This document shows positions 1-5,209 of a DNA stretch of 5,209 nucleotides, piece by piece. This DNA is from an uncultured Lachnospiraceae bacterium (GTDB lineage: Bacteria > Bacillota > Clostridia > Lachnospirales > Lachnospiraceae): the NCBI GenBank assembly GCA_900553305.1, contig USDI01000167.1, positions 1 through 5,209 of the forward strand. The letters are read 5' to 3'. Numbering within the stretch: position 1 is the stretch's first letter; the number at the start of each line of letters is the position of its first letter. The position numbers and the translations under genes were made by a program. The notes beneath the pieces were generated by a model that saw only the letters and a program-made list of their open reading frames with translations, ran no database searches and had not been told where the DNA came from.

Positions 1-1
1 C

Positions 2-301
2 TGGGGCGCAAAAGGCGGAATTGAGGTTGTTTCCTGTCCGACCTGCGGAAGAACGAAGATTGACCTTATCGGTCTTGCCAATCAGGTAGAAACGATGGTG
101 GCAGAATTCCCCTTGGATATTAAGGTGGCCGTTATGGGCTGTGCCGTAAACGGACCGGGAGAAGCGAAAGAAGCAGACCTTGGCATTGCTGGCGGTATCA
201 ACGAAGGACTTCTGATAAAAAAGGGCGAGATTATCCGTAAGGTTCCGGAGGATCAGCTTTTAGCTGTACTTCGCGAAGAACTGGAGCATTGGGAATCGTA
301 G
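2..301 (+). CDS. ispG: 4-hydroxy-3-methylbut-2-en-1-yl diphosphate synthase (IspG/GcpE), C-terminal part, cut by window edge
   Basis: IspG is a cytosolic [4Fe-4S] enzyme that reductively converts methylerythritol cyclodiphosphate to HMBPP, the penultimate step of the MEP isoprenoid pathway. Only the last 99 codons are present; the frame is open to the left edge, so the start lies outside the window. The fragment is the iron-sulfur domain. SCPTCGR carries the first two cluster cysteines (fragment residues 12 and 15). GCAVNGPGEA carries the third cysteine (residue 47) and the glutamate ligand (residue 54). As I recall the E. coli enzyme (C270, C273, C305, E312), the spacing between these four ligands is identical. 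The C-terminal tail after GGINEGLLIKKGEIIRKVPE is the usual length, and the gene ends at a TAG (299-301). An internal ATG at 95 is not a real start, because the essential CPTC motif lies upstream of it in the same frame. polC follows 19 bases downstream on the same strand, so the two probably share a transcript. The identification is firm. Confidence 0.96.
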   Translation, partial: WGAKGGIEVVSCPTCGRTKIDLIGLANQVETMVAEFPLDIKVAVMGCAVNGPGEAKEADLGIAGGINEGLLIKKGEIIRKVPEDQLLAVLREELEHWES

Positions 302-304
302 TTT

Positions 305-313
305 AGAAAGAAG
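305..313 (+). promoter_or_regulatory. Weak ribosome binding site of polC
   Basis: The purine run AGAAAGAAG lies 7 bases before the ATG at 321 and is the only Shine-Dalgarno-like stretch in the 19-base ispG-polC gap. It lacks the AGGAGG core. This suggests modest initiation, possibly helped by ribosomes terminating at the ispG stop just upstream. That fits a replicative polymerase needed at low copy number, but translational coupling is an inference. Confidence 0.5.
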
Positions 314-320
314 AACGTGT

Positions 321-3300
321 ATGGAAAAGTCATTTTTTGATGTGTTTCCCAAATTAAATCTGGATAAAAAAAGCAGTGAACTGTTTGAACAGGTCACCGT
401 ATGTAAAGTCTCTGCAACCAAAAGCAGGGACTTTGTTCGCGTGAGCATTGTAAGTGATTACCTGATTCCGAAGGAGACGATTTATAAGGCCGAAAAGGAA
501 ATCAAACGGCAGTTTTTTGATAAGCACCCGGTGACGGTTAAGCTATATGAAAATTTTCATCTGTCGGAGCAGTATACACCGGAGAATCTGATGAGGGAGT
601 ATGAGTCCAGTATTCTGCTCGAACTGCGGGAATACAGTCCGGTGGAATACAACATTTTCAAGACGGCGGATATTTCCTATCCGAAGGAAAATCAGATCCT
701 GATTACGGCAGAGGATACGGTTTTAGCCAGAAGTAAGTCGCAGGAACTTCTGCGGATCTTAGAGAAGATTATTGTGGAGCGGTGCGGTCTTAAGGCAGAA
801 TGCCTGATGGAATATAAAGAGAAGAAAACAGGACGTCATAAGGAAGAGGATGACATCATGATTTCCCGGCAGATCCGGGAGATCACACTGCGGGCCTTTG
901 GTAAGGATGGAGCAGCCACAGAGGGAGCTTCGGGAGAACCGGAAGCAGGAGATGCAGGACATGCGGAAGGAGCAGGACAAGGCTCATCCGCCAATACAGC
1001 AGCTTCCGGAAACGCAGCGAAGAATCCGGCAGAACAAGGAAAAGGAACGGTCAGCAAAGGAACCGGAGAGAAGCGTCCGTTTGAGAAGAGGAGCTTTGGA
1101 AAGAGAGAGGACCGCGGTGATTTCCGCAGAGCCATTAAGAAATCGGATAATCCGGATGTCATTTACGGACGTGACTTTGAGGATGAAGTGATGCCCATGG
1201 AGGATGTCATGGGAGAGATGGAGGTCACGGTAAAGGGGAAAATCATCCGTGAGGATTCCCGTGAAATCAAGAATGAACGGACTATTCTGATGTTTGATAT
1301 CACGGATTATACGGATACGATGACCTTTAAGATGTTCGTACATAACGATCAGGTAGCGGAGGTAAAGGCAGACCTTAAGATGGGCGCATTTGTGAAGCTT
1401 AAGGGAATTGCGGCAATCGATGCATTTGATAAGGAGCTGACGATCGGCTCGGTAATCGGAATCAAGAAGATTGCGGACTTTACCACGTCCAGAAAGGATT
1501 TGAGCGTCCGGAAGAGAGTAGAGCTTCACTGTCATACAAAGATGAGCGATATGGATGGTGTTTCGGAAGCGAAGGACATTGTAAAGCGGGCATATCAATG
1601 GGGACACCCGGCGATTGCCATTACGGATCATGGAGTGGTACAGGCCTTCCCGGATGCCAACCATGTCTGGGAGGATCTGTGGAAAGCGGAGAAGGCAAAG
1701 CGTAAGGAGGCCGGAGATCCGAATCCGGATAAACAGGATTTCTTTAAGATCATTTACGGCATGGAAGCCTATCTGGTCGATGATCTGCAGGATCTTGTCG
1801 TGAATGAGCAGGGACAGGATTTTACGCATGATTTCGTGGTATTTGATATTGAAACGACGGGATTTTCGCCGGTAAGCAACCGGATTATTGAAATCGGAGC
1901 CGTGAAGGTAGTTAATGGTGAGATCGCAGATAAATTCTCGACCTTTGTAAATCCCCAGGTGCCGATTCCGTTTCATATTGAAAAGCTCACCAGCATTAAT
2001 GACAATATGGTAATGGATGCGCCGGTGATTGAAGAGGTTCTTCCCCAATTCATGGAGTTTTGCAAGGATGCGGTGATGGTAGCGCACAATGCGTCCTTTG
2101 ATATGAGCTTTATCAAGGAAAATGTGATGCGGCAGCAGTTAAACAAGACCTTCACGTATGCGGATACACTGGGAATTGCGCGTGTTCTTTTCCCGAATCA
2201 GGCGAAGCATACACTGGATGCGGTCTGCAAGACGATGGGAGTTTCCCTTGAAAATCATCATCGTGCCGTGGATGATGCCGGTGCAACGGCAGAGATTTTC
2301 GTAAAGATGATCCCGCTTTTAAAAGAGCAGGGAGTGGAAAATTTAAAACAGATTAATGAATGGGGAGCTTCCAGTAAGGAGATTGTGAAGCGTCTTCCTT
2401 CCTATCATGCGATCATATTAGCAGAGAACAATATCGGAAGAGAGAATTTGTATCGGCTTTTTTCGGCATCGCATTTGGATTATTACAGTAAACGTCCCCG
2501 TGTACCGAAAAGCTTTCTGATGAAGCACCGGGAAGGTTTAATTCTGGGAAGCGCCTGTGAAGCAGGAGAGCTTTACAGGGCTTTGTTGGAAGACAAGCCG
2601 GAAGCAGAGATTGCAAGGCTTGTGAATTTTTATGATTATCTGGAAATCCAGCCGCTTGGGAACAATGCGTTCATGATTGAATCCGAAAGGGTCCCTTCCA
2701 TTAACAGCATGGAAGATATCATGAACATCAACCGCCGGATCGTGGAACTGGGGGAAGAATATGGAAAGCCGGTTGTAGCAACGTGTGACGTGCATTTTCT
2801 GGATCCCGAGGATGAAGTTTACCGCCGGATCATTATGGCGGGTAAGGGCTTCGAGGATGCAGACAATCAGGCGCCCCTTTATCTGCGGACGACAGAGGAG
2901 ATGCTTGCAGAATTTGAATATCTTGGCAGTGACAAGGCCGAAGAGGTTGTCATTACCAATACCAATAAAATTGCGGACCGGATCGATGTCATGGCACCGG
3001 TTCGTCCGGACAAATGTCCTCCGGTTATTCCGGACAGTGACAAGACACTGACGGAGATCTGTTACCGCCGTGCCCATGAGCTATATGGGGATGAACTGCC
3101 CAAAATCGTAGAGGAACGTCTGGAAAAGGAGCTTCATTCCATCATCAGCAATGGATTTGCCGTTATGTATATCATTGCACAGAAGCTGGTGTGGAAGTCA
3201 GTGGAGGACGGCTACCTGGTAGGCTCGCGTGGATCGGTAGGATCTTCCCTTGTGGCATTTATGGCGGGAATTACAGAAGTAAATTCCCTGGCGGCGCATT

Positions 3301-4916
3301 ACCGTTGTCCAAAGTGCCGGTACTACGATTTTGATGCACCGGAAATTAAGGAAAATGCCGGTATTTCCGGATGTGACCTCCCGGATAAGATCTGTCCGAG
3401 GTGCGGAGAGCCGCTGATGAAGGATGGATTTGATATCCCGTTTGAAACCTTCCTTGGATTTAAGGGAGATAAGGAGCCGGATATTGACCTGAATTTCTCC
3501 GGGGAATATCAGAGTAAGGCCCATAAGTACACGGAAGTTATTTTCGGTGCCGGGCAGACGTACCGTGCCGGAACGATTGCAACACTTGCGGATAAGACCG
3601 CATTCGGTTATGTGAAGAATTATTATGAGGAACGCGGTAAGAAGAAGCGGACCTGTGAAATCAACCGTATTGTTTTAGGATGTACGGGAATCCGGAGGAG
3701 TACCGGACAGCATCCCGGCGGTATCATCGTACTGCCGATGGGTGAGGATATCAATTCCTTTACACCGGTGCAGCACCCGGCAAATGATATGACAACCGAT
3801 ATTGTTACCACGCATTTTGATTACCATTCCATTGACCATAACCTGTTAAAGCTTGATATTCTCGGACACGATGATCCGACGATGATTCGTATGCTGCAGG
3901 ATTTAACGGGAATCGACCCGACGAAGATTCCTCTCGATGATAAGCAGGTCATGTCCCTGTTCCAGAATACTTCGGCGCTCGGCATTACGCCGGATCAAAT
4001 TGGCGGATGTCCTGTGGGATCCCTTGGCATTCCGGAATTTGGTACGGACTTCGTTATTCAGATGCTTCTGGACACAAAGCCGCAGAGTTTATCGGATCTG
4101 ATCCGTATTTCCGGGCTTGGTCATGGAACGGACGTATGGCTTGGAAATGCGCAGACCCTGATTCTCGATGGCGTTGCAGATATTTCACATTGTATCTGCT
4201 GTCGAGATGATATTATGATTTACCTGATCAGTATGGGCGTTGACAGTGCGTTATCCTTTACCATTATGGAAAGTGTCCGTAAGGGAAAGGGACTGAAGCC
4301 GGAGTGGGAAGAAGCCATGACGGCACAGGGTGTACCGGACTGGTATATTGCGTCCTGTAAGAAAATCAAGTACATGTTCCCGAAGGCCCACGCGGCGGCG
4401 TATGTTATGATGGCGTGGCGTATTGCCTACTGTAAGATCAACTATCCGCAGGCCTATTATGCGTCATATTTTTCCATCCGTGCATCGGCTTTTTCCTATG
4501 AAATCATGTGTCAGGGGCAGAAGCACTTAGAGGATGTGATGAAGGATTATAAGAGCCGGAGCGATTCCTTAAGTAAGAAGGAGCAGGATACCATGAAGGA
4601 TATGAAGATCGTGCAGGAAATGTATGCCAGAGGATTTGAGTTTGAGCCAATCGATATTTTCCGGGCACATTCCCGGAACTTCCAGATTTTCGACGGAAAG
4701 ATCATGCCGTCCTTAAGCAGTATCGACGGACTTGGTGAAAAAGCTGCCGATGCAATCGTCGAAGCAGCCAAGGACGGACCGTTCCTTTCGAAGGATGATT
4801 TCCGGATGCGTACGAAGGCTTCAAAGACCATTATTGACCTGATGAGCGACCTGGGGATCCTTGGGGATCTGCCGGAATCGAACCAGATCAGTCTGTTTGA
4901 TTTTGCGTTATCGTAG
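321..4916 (+). CDS. polC: DNA polymerase III PolC, replicative alpha subunit of Gram-positive type with built-in 3'-5' exonuclease
   Basis: PolC is the main leading-strand replicative polymerase of Bacillota. It works at the fork with the beta clamp and DnaE, and it proofreads its own product. Domains in order: N-terminal region (1-194); low-complexity linker (195-270); OB fold (about 298-385); first PHP half from HCH at 403-405; DEDDh exonuclease with D509, E511, D594, H647 and D652; second PHP half ending near the DVHFL motif (D823, H825); a cysteine cluster likely binding zinc (C996, C999, C1018, C1025, C1028); palm motif DIDLNFSGEYQ with catalytic aspartates D1054 and D1056; STGQHPGG (about 1127-1134); HGTDVW from 1268; KIKYMFPKAH (1348-1357); a helix-hairpin-helix-like GLGEKAADAI from 1470; and the clamp-binding peptide QISLFDF (1522-1528). 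At 1531 residues it is longer than B. subtilis PolC (about 1437), partly because of the linker. The ATG at 321 suits the family N-terminus and follows a purine-rich stretch. No frameshift or missing catalytic residue is visible. The family assignment is essentially certain. Confidence 0.99.
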   Translation: MEKSFFDVFPKLNLDKKSSELFEQVTVCKVSATKSRDFVRVSIVSDYLIPKETIYKAEKEIKRQFFDKHPVTVKLYENFHLSEQYTPENLMREYESSILLELREYSPVEYNIFKTADISYPKENQILITAEDTVLARSKSQELLRILEKIIVERCGLKAECLMEYKEKKTGRHKEEDDIMISRQIREITLRAFGKDGAATEGASGEPEAGDAGHAEGAGQGSSANTAASGNAAKNPAEQGKGTVSKGTGEKRPFEKRSFGKREDRGDFRRAIKKSDNPDVIYGRDFEDEVMPMEDVMGEMEVTVKGKIIREDSREIKNERTILMFDITDYTDTMTFKMFVHNDQVAEVKADLKMGAFVKLKGIAAIDAFDKELTIGSVIGIKKIADFTTSRKDLSVRKRVELHCHTKMSDMDGVSEAKDIVKRAYQWGHPAIAITDHGVVQAFPDANHVWEDLWKAEKAKRKEAGDPNPDKQDFFKIIYGMEAYLVDDLQDLVVNEQGQDFTHDFVVFDIETTGFSPVSNRIIEIGAVKVVNGEIADKFSTFVNPQVPIPFHIEKLTSINDNMVMDAPVIEEVLPQFMEFCKDAVMVAHNASFDMSFIKENVMRQQLNKTFTYADTLGIARVLFPNQAKHTLDAVCKTMGVSLENHHRAVDDAGATAEIFVKMIPLLKEQGVENLKQINEWGASSKEIVKRLPSYHAIILAENNIGRENLYRLFSASHLDYYSKRPRVPKSFLMKHREGLILGSACEAGELYRALLEDKPEAEIARLVNFYDYLEIQPLGNNAFMIESERVPSINSMEDIMNINRRIVELGEEYGKPVVATCDVHFLDPEDEVYRRIIMAGKGFEDADNQAPLYLRTTEEMLAEFEYLGSDKAEEVVITNTNKIADRIDVMAPVRPDKCPPVIPDSDKTLTEICYRRAHELYGDELPKIVEERLEKELHSIISNGFAVMYIIAQKLVWKSVEDGYLVGSRGSVGSSLVAFMAGITEVNSLAAHYRCPKCRYYDFDAPEIKENAGISGCDLPDKICPRCGEPLMKDGFDIPFETFLGFKGDKEPDIDLNFSGEYQSKAHKYTEVIFGAGQTYRAGTIATLADKTAFGYVKNYYEERGKKKRTCEINRIVLGCTGIRRSTGQHPGGIIVLPMGEDINSFTPVQHPANDMTTDIVTTHFDYHSIDHNLLKLDILGHDDPTMIRMLQDLTGIDPTKIPLDDKQVMSLFQNTSALGITPDQIGGCPVGSLGIPEFGTDFVIQMLLDTKPQSLSDLIRISGLGHGTDVWLGNAQTLILDGVADISHCICCRDDIMIYLISMGVDSALSFTIMESVRKGKGLKPEWEEAMTAQGVPDWYIASCKKIKYMFPKAHAAAYVMMAWRIAYCKINYPQAYYASYFSIRASAFSYEIMCQGQKHLEDVMKDYKSRSDSLSKKEQDTMKDMKIVQEMYARGFEFEPIDIFRAHSRNFQIFDGKIMPSLSSIDGLGEKAADAIVEAAKDGPFLSKDDFRMRTKASKTIIDLMSDLGILGDLPESNQISLFDFALS
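903..1130 (+). other. Segment of polC encoding a low-complexity, probably disordered linker (residues 195-270)
   Basis: This in-frame segment encodes about 76 residues between the PolC N-terminal region and the OB-fold part. Its first half is dominated by Gly, Ala, Glu and Ser (for example EGASGEPEAGDAGHAEGAG). Its second half is strongly basic (KRPFEKRSFGKREDRGDFRR). The DNA is rich in GGA, GCA and GAA codons, which makes replication slippage plausible. The flanking parts read as normal PolC, so this is a tether or variable insertion and not a break in the gene. A role in flexible attachment or in binding DNA or partners through the basic half is inferred from composition only. Confidence 0.75.
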
Positions 4917-4959
4917 AGGAATGATTCATCTATGAATTTATGATATGTAATACATAAAT

Positions 4960-4995
4960 AAAAATCCGGTAGTGTTGTGATGCTATCGGATTTTT
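4960..4995. terminator. Rho-independent terminator after polC, probably bidirectional
   Basis: A 13-base arm (4960-4972, AAAAATCCGGTAG) pairs with 4983-4995 (CTATCGGATTTTT) around a 10-base loop. All 13 positions pair, with one G-T wobble at 4969/4986. The stem ends in five Ts on the plus strand, followed by the AT-rich TATAATTTTA. On the minus strand the same structure ends in TTTTTATTTATG. It begins 44 bases after the polC stop, so it should end the ispG-polC transcript. The symmetrical A/T flanks suggest it can also stop transcription arriving from the right. Confidence 0.88.
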
Positions 4996-5008
4996 ATAAT
5001 TTTAGTGA

Positions 5009-5037
5009 TTGACATACAACATTCCGTATGCTATATT
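5009..5037 (+). promoter_or_regulatory. Strong SigA (sigma-70 type) promoter with extended -10
   Basis: A perfect -35 box TTGACA (5009-5014) is followed by exactly 17 bases and then TATATT (5032-5037), one mismatch from the TATAAT consensus. TGC directly before the -10 supplies the extended TGn motif. Transcription would start near the A at 5044 and run rightward. It lies 13 bases beyond the polC terminator, as expected for the start of a new transcription unit. No gene with a clear ribosome binding site follows inside the window, so its target is unknown. A chance match in AT-rich DNA is possible, but the full set of elements makes that unlikely. Confidence 0.75.
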
Positions 5038-5209
5038 CTCTGCAAAGCATATGTTTCATTAATCCAATCTAAGTCATCGGTATCTTTTGCCGATGAAGTT
5101 CTGGAATTTTATAAATATAAGCAATAGGATCAAATTGATTAAGATTCTGTCTATGGTTTTATATTTATTCTGACTATGAAAACAGAAGTTTTCTGAAATC
5201 CATGCTTTT
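5038..5209. other. AT-rich tail with no convincing gene
   Basis: Apart from the hairpin at 5074-5096, I see nothing firm here. Base composition is much more AT-rich than ispG or polC. Short open frames exist on both strands: a GTG-started frame from 5005 to 5127, an ATG-started 26-codon frame from 5093 to 5173, a plus-strand frame open from 5139 to the edge, and a minus-strand frame open from the edge (5208) down to a stop at 5074-5076. None has a ribosome binding site or a recognisable family motif. The tail may be the untranslated leader of a gene beyond the edge, a small RNA, or decayed coding sequence. Confidence 0.5.
5074..5096 (+). other. Short hairpin in the leader downstream of the promoter
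   Basis: TCATCGGTA (5074-5082) can pair with TGCCGATGA (5088-5096) around the 5-base loop TCTTT, giving 9 pairs with one wobble. It would form about 30 bases into the RNA from the promoter at 5009-5037. No T-run follows, so it is not a typical intrinsic terminator. It could be a 5' stabilising hairpin, part of a small RNA, or a leader element. Its function is not known. Confidence 0.45.

Noticed and set aside
903..1130. Possibility that the low-complexity tract marks a frameshift or gene fusion in polC
   Set aside because: The reading frame stays open, and conserved PolC sequence continues on both sides in the same frame, so it is an in-frame linker.
984..2087. A 367-codon open frame on the minus strand, antisense to polC
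   Set aside because: It lies wholly inside a certain polC reading frame. It has the His/Arg/Ile/Leu-rich composition expected from reverse reading of this codon usage, shows no family motif, and has no credible promoter or ribosome binding site.
2538..3077. A 179-codon minus-strand open frame inside polC
   Set aside because: It is a shadow of the polC coding frame with no recognisable domain.
4944..4956. Small palindrome TATGT-AAT-ACATA between the polC stop and the terminator
   Set aside because: A five-base AT-rich stem with a 3-base loop is too weak and too likely by chance to call an operator or a second terminator.
5093..5173. A 26-codon ATG frame (MKFWNFINISNRIKLIKILS...) that looks like a small hydrophobic/basic peptide or toxin
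   Set aside because: There is no ribosome binding site upstream, and its start codon is buried in the 3' arm of the hairpin. AT-rich sequence readily gives Ile/Lys/Phe-rich frames like this one.
5178..5193. Short inverted repeat GAAAAC-AGAA-GTTTTC near the right edge
   Set aside because: A six-pair AT-rich stem is expected by chance in this composition and has no supporting context.
5074..5208. A 44-codon minus-strand frame entering from the right edge and stopping at 5074-5076, possibly the C-terminus of a convergent gene
   Set aside because: Its composition is Ile/Leu/Lys/Phe-rich as expected for AT-rich noise. It shows no recognised motif, and no terminator directly follows its stop. It cannot be judged without sequence to the right.

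Overview
The window is ordinary core chromosome of a low-to-mid GC Bacillota, most likely a clostridial lineage close to Lachnospiraceae. Two things point there. It encodes PolC, the Gram-positive type replicative polymerase whose 3'-5' exonuclease is inserted inside the PHP domain. It also has the ispG-polC gene order common in Clostridia. The family-level placement is inferred from how the PolC protein reads and was not computed.

Layout: positions 2-301 hold the 3' end of ispG (isoprenoid synthesis, MEP pathway), cut by the left edge of the window. After a 19-base gap, polC runs from 321 to 4916 and fills almost everything else. It is intact, with every expected catalytic and metal-binding motif in order, and it ends in a consensus-like sliding-clamp binding peptide. 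The two genes share a strand and are close enough to be co-transcribed. They are not functionally related, and the pairing probably reflects an old conserved cluster.

After polC the base composition drops sharply to AT-rich. A strong hairpin with A- and T-runs on both flanks (4960-4995) should end the polC transcript, and its symmetry suggests it also works on the other strand. Just beyond it is a near-perfect vegetative promoter (5009-5037) pointing right. The roughly 165 transcribed bases before the window ends contain a 9-bp hairpin and no convincing gene. This could be the leader of a gene beyond the edge, a small RNA, or decayed sequence.

I found no mobile element, CRISPR array, tRNA, rRNA or new biological system. 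The most interesting parts are the orphan promoter with its leader and the low-complexity linker in the PolC N-terminal region.
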